From Stomorhina lunata (Eukaryota; Arthropoda; Insecta; Diptera; Rhiniidae), in assembly GCA_933228675.1 (NCBI GenBank), contig OW121741.1:61216863-61280862 (forward strand): a stretch of DNA of 64,000 bases. The letters run 5' to 3'. Position numbers and translations under genes: made by a program. The notes under the pieces were generated by a model. The model was not told the DNA's origin. It did not search any database and saw only the letters and a program-made list of their open reading frames with translations. Positions 45,533 to 56,024 of this stretch are shown here, piece after piece (within the stretch, counting starts at the first letter, position 1; every line of letters begins with the position of its first letter).

Positions 45533-46780
45533 TCAACCTCTATGAGCCCCATGAGAGGTTTTCTGGTAAAAATCTGGTAAATCGGTGGTGTCCGGTAGAC
45601 GATGAGTGGTAGCGTTCTCTGCTAGGATACCAATTGGGGACAAATAAATGGTGTCCGCCCAGCTTAATTCATTTTCCAAGTTGTAAATGTCATTCATAAG
45701 AATGTTGTCATGTTCGGCTAATTTGTCAACAAACTTTCTTTGAAGTGAAAGCACATATTGACAAAAAGGTAGCACTGCAGAGTTTCTATAGATGTAATTG
45801 TTGGAGAAGCGTCTGGTGTAGGAACTGAAATTCTTGCCAATGCATCTCCTTAGAACACTTCTTTCAAAGGTCTCCAATTCCTTTGCAACCACTGGTGAAA
45901 TTGTGAACCAGATTGGGAAAGCATAGCCCAAAACCGATCTAATAGCTACTTTGTAGATGAGCAATTTTGTATTCTCTGGAAGATATCTGCTACTCAGTAA
46001 CCTTGAGAACATACCGCAAATTCTCTTACATTTTACTAAGACTGCTCTGCCATGTTCATTGAACTTTAGAAGCTTGTTGAATGAAACTCCCAGGTATTTG
46101 AGGCTACTTTTGAAGGGTACTTCTGTACCGTTGAGGGAAAGGTGAAGGCGTTTACTTTCTGGGACTATATATCTTGGGCATTTACCAGAAGCGTTTCTAA
46201 TACAAATTGCCAAGTTTTGTAGTAGTTGTCAATAGCTAGAAGATGGAAATATGTTTTGTTCAGAGCTGATAGGGGCGATACATCATGTGAAAAAATCAGG
46301 CAGTCATCAGCATACAGTAAAGCCTTAGAATCCGTTAGTTCATGTGGAAAATCATGTAAATATAAATTTAAAAGAAAGGGAGCTAACACGCTACCTTGGG
46401 GTACACCACTGTTGACGTTTCCAAGACTAGAACAAGAATGCAGAATTTCCGTTCCGAAAAATAGCTTAATAACAGTTTCACCAGAAACGGGTCAACTTCT
46501 AAGTCCACCAGTTTATAAAGGATCCCCTTATGCTAAGCTGTATCAAATGCTTTCTGGATGTCTAATGAGACTGCTACAGTGCATTTTTGGTCTCGTAAAT
46601 TACGCGTCACATCATCATGAAATTTTAATAGAGCATGTTGGGTCGAATGAAATTGTCTGAAGCCAAATTGAAAACAGGATATGGGGTCAATTATGAATTG
46701 GTCCTCCAGTTTTTGTTTCAGGATATGTTCAAAAATTTTCCCCAGATTTGATAATAATGAAATTGGATAGGATTTTCAAG
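45533..46780 (-). pseudogene. LINE reverse transcriptase and C-terminal region, frame-broken
   Basis: 45533-46213 gives 226 aa: LKYLGVSFNKLLKFNEHG (post-RT thumb), then SVLGYAFPIWFTIS and LETFERSVLRRCIGKNF, the usual LINE C-terminal region. 46165-46389 adds LAPFLLNLYLHDFP and LLYADDCLIF, the DD active site, in another frame. The palm beginning lies up to ~46780 in a third frame with a stop. At least two frameshifts and one stop make it non-functional. Confidence 0.82.
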
Positions 46781-46799
46781 CTTAACAGACTTTTACGAC

Positions 46800-47145
46800 G
46801 TTTCCGACTTGATTTAAGTCCGATTAGATTAGATTTTTCCCTCAGTGTACATATAAACAAATAATGTTAATAACAACATATAACCAAATATTCAAACTTT
46901 GAGGAATTATTACAGCCTTAGTAGGCTATGCAGTATGGTAAAAATTGGGGATTACATATTTTGAAATGTCAGCTCTAATCTGACACAAAAATTTCTTAAA
47001 AAAAATTAAAAACATTTATGGGGGTTTTGGCCATAATTTCCTACTGCGCAGTGGTGTCAATTATGGTTGTGTTAGTGAGATTACTTTTTCTTTTACATTC
47101 CCAGCGGGACAAATGTGCTTTTGCTAATACAAAGACTAGTATTTT
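46800..47145. other. Intergenic, no gene seen
   Basis: AT-rich, no reading frame or recognised repeat. Confidence 0.5.
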
Positions 47146-47985
47146 TATACCCTTCACCACCATAGGTGGAAATGGTATTATAAGTTTGTGCTGATGTTTG
47201 TAACGCATAGAAATATTTGTCTTAGACCCACCTTTTAGTATACCAATAGACTTAGAATCACTTTCTAAGTCGATTTAGCGATGTCCGTCCGTCCGTCCGT
47301 CCGTCTGGCTGGCTGGACGGCTGGCTGGACGGCTATCTGGCTGGCTGGCTGGACCCCCATGTAAACCTTGTAATCAAACTACAGGTCGCAATTCTAAAGA
47401 TAATTTGATGAAATTTGGCACAGATAATTTTTTTGATAATGGGACCATGGCTATTGAAATTGGTCAAAATCGGTCCATTATTTATGGTACCTCCCATAGG
47501 TCCCACTTCCCGGAATTGCTATATTGGCCACAAATATCAAAATTTTTTCATGAAATTTAAAATAAATACTGCTTATGTAAACTTAAATCACTGTACCAAA
47601 TTTCGTTGAAATCGGTCCACATTTGACCATAGCTCCCATACAAACTCTTCTTTAAAAACGCACTAAATGAGACAAAAAATCACTAAAACGCTCGTAAATC
47701 TAAAGATAATGAACATTTTGAGTTTATTTTTTGCATACATAATTTTTGTAACAACTGTAATCAATTTGCCAAATTTCGAGATAATCGGTCCACATTTGAC
47801 CCTAGCTCTCATATAAGTCCAAATGACGGAAACAGGTTGAATATATAAGTTTTGAGAAAATTTTTGTATGATGGCAAAATTTAGCAAATATTTATCTTTA
47901 TACAGGAAAAATAACACCTTTGACCTTAGTGGTGAAGGGTATCGTATGGTCGGCTTGACCGACTATAGCGCTTTCTTACTTGTTT
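47146..47985 (+). mobile_element. mini-me-like repeat, full copy C
   Basis: The longest copy (840 bp) from TATACCCTTCACCACC to TTACTTGTTT, with an expanded GTCC/GTCT/GGCT tract at 47281-47351. The first ~40 bp and last ~60 bp match copy B2, which defines the family ends. Dipteran mini-me elements carry TA and GTCY proto-microsatellites; the match is to that description, not to a database hit. Confidence 0.78.
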
Positions 47986-48124
47986 ATTTATCAATGTGGT
48001 TTTTGACAAATAAAAAATAGATGAGGTTAATTTCATTTTTTCTTTATTATAACAAGAATATTTAAAATGCCTTGTATGTATATTTATCAAAATGTACAAT
48101 GAATGTACACAATTAGTTATGTAT

Positions 48125-51100
48125 GTATATATATATATATATATATATAAGAACTATAAAAACATGGGTCTGGGACGTCGGGCTAGTAACCCACTCCTAG
48201 AAAAAAAAATTACTATGAAAAAGCAAAAAATAATTAAAACGGCCCTCCCTAATGTTGACGACTATGGCAAACGAAAAAAGGACCATGATTTAAGGATCAG
48301 CACATGGAACATCCGAACCCTCTACAGAGGAGGTGCTTTGACCCAGTTGATGGATGTCCTCGAGGAATATAAATGCGATCTAACTGCTGTCCAGGAAGTA
48401 AGATGGAATGGCAACGGCGTCGCCAAGACACCAAAAGGTGACCTATATTACAGCTGCCATCAGAAAAAGCATGAATTTGGTTGCGGATTTATAGTCAGCA
48501 AAAAAATGCGAAACCTAGTCTCCAGATTCACCCCAGTTAACGAAAGATTAGCAACAATTCGTGTAAAAGCTAAATACTTCTATCTGAGTTTAATTTGTGC
48601 TCACGCTCCCACAGAGGATAAAGATGAAGATTTAAAAGAAGCCTTTTATGAGCAACTCGAGGAAGTATATGATAGTTGCCCTAATCATGACGTAAAAATA
48701 ATACTGGGTGATTTTAACGCAAAGATTGGACAGGAAAGTTGCTTTGAGCCCACTGTCGGTAAATTCAGCCTCCATAACGTAACATCTGACAATGGTATAA
48801 GGCTGGTCTCTTTTGCGGCTGCTCGAAATATGGTAGTGAGTAGCACCAGATTTCAACACCGTAGAATACACAAAGCTACGTGGGTGTCTCCCGATCAAAT
48901 GACAAAAAATCAAATAGACCATATTGTAGTTGACGGAAGGCACTCATCAAACGTATTGGATGTGCGTACAATTCGGGGAGCCAATATGGACTCCGATCAC
49001 TATCTTGTTGCAGCCAAGGTGAGAACACGCCTGAGTGTGTCGCGAAACATGCAGACAGAATCGCAAAGGAAATTTAACACCACCAAGCTACAATCCCATC
49101 AAATTGCCACAGATTACTCGCGACGAATAGCTCAATTACTTGGAGAAAATATTTCAACTCCCAACGACATCAGCGCTCTATGGCAACATATTGCCAGCTC
49201 AATGAAAACTGCCGCAAAAACTGTATTGGGGTTCCAGAACCCTCTTCCAAAAAACTCTTGGTATGACGAGGAGTGCCGCAATGCCACTGCGGCGAAAAAT
49301 GCAGCCTATAGGGCAACCCTGCAGTCAGTAGTTACTCGTCGAACTTTAGAAAGATATAGAGAAAGAAAGAGGGAAGAGAAACGCCTATTCCGAAGAAAAA
49401 AGAGAGAAATGGAAAGACGTGTGTTCGAGGAGATTGAGTTATATAAGAGTCGTAATGAAGTGCGTAAATTTTATCAAAAAGTTAAACATCAGACGGATGG
49501 TTTTAGCAATTGTATTCTCTCCTGCAAAGACGACCAAGGAAACCTGGTAACGGATGCTGAAACCGTACTGAAACTGTGGAAGGAGCACTTTTTCAAATTG
49601 TTGGTATCAAATGAAAGCGACCAAGATGACACGCCTGAACAAATCAATGATGATGGCGTTCTATGTCCACCACCAAACCAAAATGAGATTAGAATCGCTA
49701 TAAATCGACTAAAAAATAACAAAGCTGCGGGTGCCGATGGTCTTCCTGCTGAGCTTTTTAAGGCCGGAGGAGATGAGTTGATAAGGCTTATGTCCCAACT
49801 TATAGAAGCAATATGGTCAGAAGAATACATGCCAGACGATTGGAATCTTAGTGTCCTTTGTCCTGTGCACAAAAAAGGAGATAAAACTGTGTGTGCAAAT
49901 TACAGAGGGATAAGTCTCCTCTCAATTGCATATAAGATTCTATCGACCATACTGTGCGAAAGGCTTAAGCCCAAAATTAACGAAATAATTGGGACGTACC
50001 AATGTGGCTTTAGACCAGGTAAATCAACCACTGACCAGATCTTTACTCTACGTCAGATCCTGGAGAAGACCCAAGAGAAACAAATTGACACGTATCATCT
50101 CTTTGTTGACTACAAAGCAGCTTTTGACAGCCCGATACGGAAGAAGGTGTTTGAAGCAATGTCTGAGTTCGGCATCCCCACGAAGCTAATAAAGTTATGC
50201 AGGATGACACTAACTAATACAATATCATCTGTTAAGATAGGTAAGAACCTATCAGAGTCTTTCATAACTAAACGGGGTTTCAGACAAGGTGATAGTCTAT
50301 CATGTGATCTCTTCAATATTGTGCTAGAGAAAATCTTACGTGATGCAGCAGTTAATACAAGTGGTACAATCTTCAATAGAAAACATATGCTACTCGCGTA
50401 TGCCGATGACATTGATATTATGGGGCGCACTTTACGCGAGGTAACTGCCGCCTTTTCCAATATCGAGAAGGAATCAAACAAAATGGGTTTAGCTGTAAAT
50501 GAATCAAAAACAAAACTGATGGTTTCTTCAGGCAGACAGACCACTAGAATTGGATCACATGTGCCCGTAGAAAACTATAGTTTCGAAGTTATAAAAGAAT
50601 TTGTATACCTTGGTACCGCTGTGAACATCAACAACGATATAAGCTTTGAAATTAAACGTAGAATAATACTTGCCAATAGATGCTATTTTGGCCTAAGCAA
50701 ACAGCTAAGAAATAAAGTCCTCTCCGTAAGAACTAAAATTACGCTCTATAAAACGCTTATACTACCCGTGTTACTGTATGGTGCAGAATTATGGGTACTT
50801 GCACAGGCAGATGAAGCTATCCTTGGAGTGTTTGAGAGGAAAATCCTACGAAAAATATTTGGACCAGTCTGCGTCAACAATGAGTATCGACATCGAATGA
50901 ATCATGAGCTGTATGAGTTATACGCTGACATAGACATAGTAAAACGCATTAAGCAACAACGGCTGCGCTGGCTAGGACATGTTGTGCGAATGGATGAAAA
51001 TACCCCGGCAAGAAAAGTGTTTGATAATGATCCTGAGGGAACTCGTAGAAGAGGGCGCCCAAAACTTCGATGGAAAGACCAAGTAGAAGAAAATCTTTCA

Positions 51101-51236
51101 AAACTTGGCATAAGAAATTAGAGAATATGCGCACAAGATAGAAGCGCATGGAATTCTAAAATATGCTCGGCCTTTGACCTAAACAGGTTGTTACAATAGG
51201 CCATTTAAGTAAGTAAGTATATATATATATATATAA
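48125..51236 (+). mobile_element. RTE-clade LINE, apparently intact
   Basis: A single-ORF LINE of ~3.1 kb bounded by TA microsatellite on both sides (48125-48149 and ~51217-51235). The 3' UTR is only ~85 bp and ends in AAGTAAGTAAGT followed by TA repeats. One ORF of about 1,000 aa with a short 3' UTR and simple-repeat tail is the RTE format. There is effectively no 5' UTR before the microsatellite, so the promoter may be absent or a few bases may be missing. Confidence 0.9.
48164..51121 (+). CDS. RTE polyprotein: APE endonuclease and reverse transcriptase
   Basis: 985 aa from ATG at 48164; an earlier in-frame ATG (48092) would translate the microsatellite. Endonuclease: ISTWNIRTL (Asn), AVQEVRW (Glu), ILGDFNAKIG (Asp/Asn), DSDHYLV (Asp-His). 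RT: NKAAGADGLPAELFK, CPVHKKGDK, NYRGISLL, LFVDYKAAFDS (catalytic Asp), RQGDSLSCDLFN, LAYADDIDIMG (catalytic DD), VYLGTAVN. The C-terminus LRWLGHVVRM and RRRGRPKLRWKDQV is the RTE hallmark. No frame break was seen and all expected catalytic residues are present, so this is the only element here with a plausible active protein. Confidence 0.92.
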   Translation: MGLGRRASNPLLEKKITMKKQKIIKTALPNVDDYGKRKKDHDLRISTWNIRTLYRGGALTQLMDVLEEYKCDLTAVQEVRWNGNGVAKTPKGDLYYSCHQKKHEFGCGFIVSKKMRNLVSRFTPVNERLATIRVKAKYFYLSLICAHAPTEDKDEDLKEAFYEQLEEVYDSCPNHDVKIILGDFNAKIGQESCFEPTVGKFSLHNVTSDNGIRLVSFAAARNMVVSSTRFQHRRIHKATWVSPDQMTKNQIDHIVVDGRHSSNVLDVRTIRGANMDSDHYLVAAKVRTRLSVSRNMQTESQRKFNTTKLQSHQIATDYSRRIAQLLGENISTPNDISALWQHIASSMKTAAKTVLGFQNPLPKNSWYDEECRNATAAKNAAYRATLQSVVTRRTLERYRERKREEKRLFRRKKREMERRVFEEIELYKSRNEVRKFYQKVKHQTDGFSNCILSCKDDQGNLVTDAETVLKLWKEHFFKLLVSNESDQDDTPEQINDDGVLCPPPNQNEIRIAINRLKNNKAAGADGLPAELFKAGGDELIRLMSQLIEAIWSEEYMPDDWNLSVLCPVHKKGDKTVCANYRGISLLSIAYKILSTILCERLKPKINEIIGTYQCGFRPGKSTTDQIFTLRQILEKTQEKQIDTYHLFVDYKAAFDSPIRKKVFEAMSEFGIPTKLIKLCRMTLTNTISSVKIGKNLSESFITKRGFRQGDSLSCDLFNIVLEKILRDAAVNTSGTIFNRKHMLLAYADDIDIMGRTLREVTAAFSNIEKESNKMGLAVNESKTKLMVSSGRQTTRIGSHVPVENYSFEVIKEFVYLGTAVNINNDISFEIKRRIILANRCYFGLSKQLRNKVLSVRTKITLYKTLILPVLLYGAELWVLAQADEAILGVFERKILRKIFGPVCVNNEYRHRMNHELYELYADIDIVKRIKQQRLRWLGHVVRMDENTPARKVFDNDPEGTRRRGRPKLRWKDQVEENLSKLGIRN

Positions 51237-51418
51237 ATTAATGTTCTGTATGTCCTTTATGGAATAGTAAACTATGAATTTTTATCATATCGTTGGTATA
51301 ATTGGCAAAGACGCAAACGGTAATACTATCTAAAGTACATATTTTACAACAATAGAAAATGTCATGGAAAAAATTGTTTAACCTTTGGAGTGGACGGACG
51401 TGTTTTTGTCTTTAGACC

Positions 51419-51675
51419 TGTTGAAGTATGGTAATCTTATTTTAGATATTGAATTTTTACATACTGGCAACACTTTTTCATAGAAGAAAAACGAACACAC
51501 CAAATAAGAATTTTCTAGAGTGCATTAGCACGTTTTATTTTATTGTAACTCTTTTTGTTAAATAAACAACTTAAATGAATTGTAACCTTGCTCTGCTACC
51601 ATAAAGCTTTTTTTTATTTTTTATCCTTTGTCATCACTGCCGTAGCTGTTTGTATATTTGGTTCTCGGAACGACA
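51419..51675 (+). repeat. 5' LTR of the copia element
   Basis: Starts TGTTGAAGTATGG, ends CGGAACGACA. Contains TTAAATAAACAACTT (possible polyadenylation signal near 51560). Directly followed by the primer site. Confidence 0.93.
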
Positions 51676-51689
51676 GGTTATGGGCCCAG
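51676..51689 (+). promoter_or_regulatory. Primer binding site, internal initiator tRNA-Met
   Basis: GGTTATGGGCCCAG abuts the LTR. It is complementary to the anticodon stem-loop of initiator tRNA-Met (CTGGGCCCATAACC, containing the CAT anticodon) rather than to the tRNA 3' end. This is the known half-tRNA priming mode of Drosophila copia. Confidence 0.88.
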
Positions 51690-51707
51690 ATTCCCAAGTT
51701 TTAGAAG

Positions 51708-54700
51708 ATGGAAGAATTAAACATAAAGGTTATCAGTATTAAGAAGTATGGTTTTGAAGTGTGGTGTTTTCAAATAAAGGCTATGTTGGAAAGCTTAAAT
51801 GCTTGGAGTATTGTTGATGGTTCAGAGTTACGGCCGGAGAGCAGTGAAGGTGGTATACAGAAGGATTTCGATATAAGATGTGGTAAGGCAAAAAGATTGT
51901 TAGTTTCATCATTGGAGCCTTCAGAGTTGAGAAACATATTAAATTGTGATACGCCTAAGAAAATATACGACAAGCTTTGTTCGTTGTATCAACAAAAAGA
52001 TGAAACACAGTTGCAGTTTTTGATGCAAAAATTTTTCAGGTTAGAATTTTCTAACAATGTGCAGTGCTTCTTGGCAGATGTTGAGTGTCTCTTAGCCCAA
52101 ATAAAGGCGCAGGGCGAGAAAATATCTGACACAATGGTTATTAACAAAATAATTTCAAGTCTTCCTAAGGAATATTCAAGTTTCAGTACTGCATGGGAAA
52201 GTACGGCCGCAGGTGAGAGAAATTTAAATAATTTGACAAGCCGTTTGCTTAAGGAAGAGGCGAATTGAATGAATGCAATGAAACGGTGTCGGGCAAAGGA
52301 GCTTTTCAAACAAACTTGCAGTGTTATAAATGTAAAGGGGATCATAAAATAAAGGACTGTCCTGAGATGAAAAATGTCAAGTGTTTCAGATGTAACCGGT
52401 TTGGCCATACGAGTAAATACTGCAGAAGTAAAGTGAACAGTAACAGACAACAGAATAACAATGGTGGTCGCAGGCGTGGAGGAGGTGGTAATGCAAATTG
52501 TGCCGACTTTGATCCAATTACTTTTAATTGTGAAGTTACTGAGGATGAATGTAATACTGCTCAATATGAGATTGTAGAAAAATTCATTTTAGATTCGGGT
52601 GCTTCAAATCATATGGTAAATGAAAAGTGGTTTAACTATATGAATGACGTTACCCCTTTAAAACAGACATCCAAAATAAACGTTGCTAAAAGAGGTGAAC
52701 ATTTGATTTGCAAACACCAAGGAAATTTGTTGCTCAATACTAATGGTGGCCCAATATATTTGATGAATGTTTTGTTGGTTCCAGGTTTGGAAAAAAATTT
52801 AATTTCAGTCAAAGAAATAACTAAAAAGGGGTATAAGGTAATTTTTTTCGGCGTTATGGTTGAGATTAGAAATGATGAAAATGGTCAGATTTTCAGAATT
52901 AAAAGTTCTAACACATTTGAGATTGAAGCCACTCCAGGCAAAAACTATTTACATAAAAAATTTGGTCACAGCTGTCATTACAAGAATGATTCAGAGTGTG
53001 AAGTTTGTTTAAGCGGAAAAATGACAAAATCTCCTTTTAAAGGAACTCGTACTAGAGCAACACGATGCGGGCAAAAAATACACAGTGATCTGGTTGGACC
53101 AATTAATTATTTAAGCCACGATAACAAAAAATATTTTGTCACATTTATTGATGACTTCTCCACACTTTTCAGTTGTCTATACCTTGCATAATAAATCCGA
53201 AGTTTTTTCAGCCTTTAGGGATTATGCCGAAAAAGTTTACAACAAATTTGATAGGAGAATAGAAGTTCTTAGAATTGATGGTGGGACAGAATATAAAAGT
53301 GGCGAATTTTCAAATTATTGTTCGAGAAATGGTATAACGATTGAAACAACTATACGTTACTCATCACAGCTTAATGGAGTGTCTGAGAGGTTCAATAGAA
53401 CAGTGGTTAATATGGTAAGATGTGCTTTATTGGATTCTAACTTGCCAAAGTATTTGTGGAGTGAAGCAGTTCAGCATGCTGCGTATGTACTAAACCGTTG
53501 CCCAACGACAGCTATTGAAAAAGGTAAAACACCTACTGAGATATGGTATGATAAAAAACCCGACTTTAATAAAATACATCCATTTGGACATGAGGCTTAT
53601 GTTAACATTCCAAAACAAATTCAAAAAGGTAAATTCGAGGCTAGATCAAAAAAGATGAAGATGGTTGGTTACACAATTAATGGTTATAGATTTTATGATG
53701 AAGAAAATGGAAAAGTAATAAGTAGCCGTGACGTTCAATTTCTGAACTATGAAACTGTTAGTATTAGATATCTTAACGAAGTGAGTCGAGATGTTGATAA
53801 CGCCGAAAATGAGGAAAAAACAGATGATTCAGCAAATGACGAAAGAAAGAGTGACGCGGTAGATGGTCCAGGAAGCTAACAAATGTGTAAGAACAAGACC
53901 AAAATATCTTGAAGACTATGAAGTGTATGGTGATGCAATGTGTGCTTACTCAACAATTTTGTCAGAAGTCCCCAAAACATTTGAAGAAGCCTACCGTGAT
54001 GATGAATGGAAAAAAACTATATATGAAGAGGTGGATGCGATCAATAAAAAGCAGACTTGGAGTGTGGTTAAAGATGAAGGCCAAGAAAGAATTGATGCCA
54101 TATGGGTTTTTAACATAAAAAAGGTGGTGATGGTGAATTACGTAGGAAAGCCAGGTTAGTTGCTCGTGGCTGTAAGCAGAAATTGGATTCCTTCAACAAC
54201 GTATATGCACCTGTAGCAAATAGTATTACGGTACGTACTTTTATTTCAATGGCTTTTCAAAATAATTTTAAGATTCATCAACTGGATGTTAAATGTGCGT
54301 TTTTAAATGGGGAGTTGAAAGAAGAAATTTTTATGACAGTTCCTCCACCATTCGAGGGTGGATTATGTAAACTAAAGAGATCAATTTATGGCTTGAAACA
54401 AAGTGCTTTTTGTTGGAATAATGAATTCAATACTAAAATTTTAGAATATGGTTTTGTACGTTCAGAAAATGACTATTGTCTATATAAAAGCAAGAATATA
54501 TTTTTACTGCTTTATGTTGATGACATCTTGCTGTGCGGCGATGATCAAGATGAAGTCGAGAAAGTTATTACGTTTTTGAAAAAACAATTTGAAATCAAGA
54601 ATATGTGAGAGTTGAAGGACTTCCTGGGCATCCACATAAAAAAGCTTGAAAATGGAAATTTGAAATTGGATCAATCAGACAAAATTACCGATTTGTTGAA

Positions 54701-55463
54701 ACATTTTGGCTTTGAAAATTCCAAATTTAAAGATACATCAATTGAAAAGAACTGGAGTGCAGGAGGCGAAACCTATGATTGTGCTGAATGGGATCAACAA
54801 AAATATCGCAATGCAATTGGTAGCCTGCTATATCTAAGTATATGGACACGACCTGATATTGCATACGCCGTAAACACTTTGAGTAGATACCAGGAAAATT
54901 TCAGAAGTGTGCACATCAATGCAGTTAAAAGAATATTACGTTATATTAATTCTACCAAAAATGAAGGTCTAATTAATAGAAAGAGAAAACAAGGTTTGCC
55001 ATTTTGTGGTTACTCAGATGCAAGCTGGGGAGAGTCTGAAGACAGAAAAAGTACATCAGATTACTGTTTTAAATCGTATGAAAATTTATTATCCTGGAAA
55101 ACTACAAAACAAAAAACTATAAGTTTGTCGTCTACCGAGGCGGAGTATGTCGCATTATGTACTGCTGCACAAGAAGGTATGTGGTTAAAGAGGTTGGTGG
55201 ATGAATTAAAAGTGACTTCAGAAAATGAATCGTTTTTAATACATGTTGATAACCAGGGCGCTAAGTATGTTGCCGAACAGCTGGAGACCAAAAGATCAAA
55301 ACATATCGAATTGAAGTATCATTTCATCAGGCAACAAGTTCAAGAAGGAAATATATCATTACAGTACATTCAGTCCGATGATCAGATGGCCGATATATTC
55401 ACGAAGCCTCTTGCTAAAAATAAATTTAATTTCTTTAAAAATTTGCTTAATATTGGAATGTAA
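51708..55463 (+). pseudogene. Copia Gag-Pol polyprotein with several frame breaks
   Basis: Gag (51708-52268), then after a frame slip near 52262 two zinc knuckles (CYKCKGDHKIKDC, CFRCNRFGHTSKYC; 52320-52425) and protease LDSGASNHMV (52591-52620). Integrase: HSDLVGPI and FIDDFS (first Asp, near 53145), frameshift near 53165, then DGGTEYKSGEF (second Asp) and GVSERFNRT (Glu). RT: IHQLDVKCAFLNGEL, SIYGLKQ, LLYVDDILLCG. RNase H: GYSDASWGE, SSTEAEYVAL, KHIELKYHFIR. Further breaks near 53870, 54150 and an in-frame TGA at 54606. All active-site words survive, so decay is slight but enough to block one continuous polyprotein. Confidence 0.9.
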
Positions 55464-55505
55464 ATTTGTTAAAGTTTATTTTTGTAAAATAAGATTATGG
55501 AGGAG

Positions 55506-55763
55506 TGTTGAAGTATGGTAATCTTATTTTAGATATTGAATTTTTACATACTGGCAACACTTTTTCATGGAAGAAAAACGAACACACCAAATAAGAATTT
55601 TCTAGAGTGCATTAGCACGTTTTATTTTATTGTAACTCTTTTTGTTAAATAAACAACTTAAATGAATTGTAACCTTGCTCTGCTACCATAAAGCTTTTTT
55701 TTTATTCCTTATCCTTTGTCATCGCTGCCGTAGCTGTTTGTATATTTGGTTCTCGGAACAACA
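55506..55763 (+). repeat. 3' LTR of the copia element
   Basis: 258 bp, begins TGTTGAAGTATGG directly after the purine-rich GATTATGGAGGAG (55493-55505, the likely polypurine tract), ends CGGAACAACA. Confidence 0.93.
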
Positions 55764-55861
55764 GTCCTCACTAAATCGATTTTTTAAACGGATTAACGTT
55801 AATAAAAACTCAGTTCTTTAAGTTTATATTTTACGCGAAAAAACGCTTTATAAATATAAAA

Positions 55862-55863
<2 letters not shown>

Positions 55864-55897
<34 letters not shown>
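55864..55897. repeat. (TA)n microsatellite
   Basis: A short pure TA run between the copia element and the Jockey LINE. Confidence 0.9.
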
Positions 55898-55902
<5 letters not shown>

Positions 55903-56024
55903 AAAATCTGTGTTTTTATGCTAAAATCTTAAAAATAAAAAAATTCTTTTTAAAAATTCTGAAGTGTATAAGCAAAAGAATTCTCAAACAAAAAAAGTGA
56001 TATAAATAAATTAGAAATCTCTTA

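Larger units (their letters stand above)
44866..46790 (-). mobile_element. LINE 3' half (RT and C-terminus), 5'-truncated
   Basis: Minus-strand non-LTR element. The 3' end has a short GAATTGAATTGAA tail (44870-44882), a 3' UTR with an internal 184-bp duplication (45077-45445), then ORF2 from 45533 upward. RT motifs are readable up to ~46780 in shifting frames (catalytic LDIQKAFD, QGSVLAPFLLN, LYADDCLIF). The 5' part (endonuclease, ORF1) is missing. It belongs to the Jockey/I supergroup; the clade is not resolved. Confidence 0.8.
51419..55763 (+). mobile_element. Ty1/copia LTR retrotransposon, frame-broken
   Basis: 4,345 bp with LTRs of 257 and 258 bp, both TGTTG...ACA. The pol order (protease, integrase, RT, RNase H) is copia type. 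The LTRs differ at only about six positions (e.g. CATAGAAG/CATGGAAG, CATCACTG/CATCGCTG), so insertion is fairly recent, yet the coding region has at least four frame breaks. Flanking 5-mers (AGACC before, GTCCT after) do not match, so no target duplication is visible. Confidence 0.92.

Noticed and set aside
48092..48163. N-terminal extension of the RTE ORF
   Set aside because: Translates flanking DNA and the TA microsatellite; the conserved protein starts after 48164.
49489..49872. Antisense ORFs over the RTE, copia and LINE coding regions
   Set aside because: Shadow frames of the real coding strand with no domain similarity.
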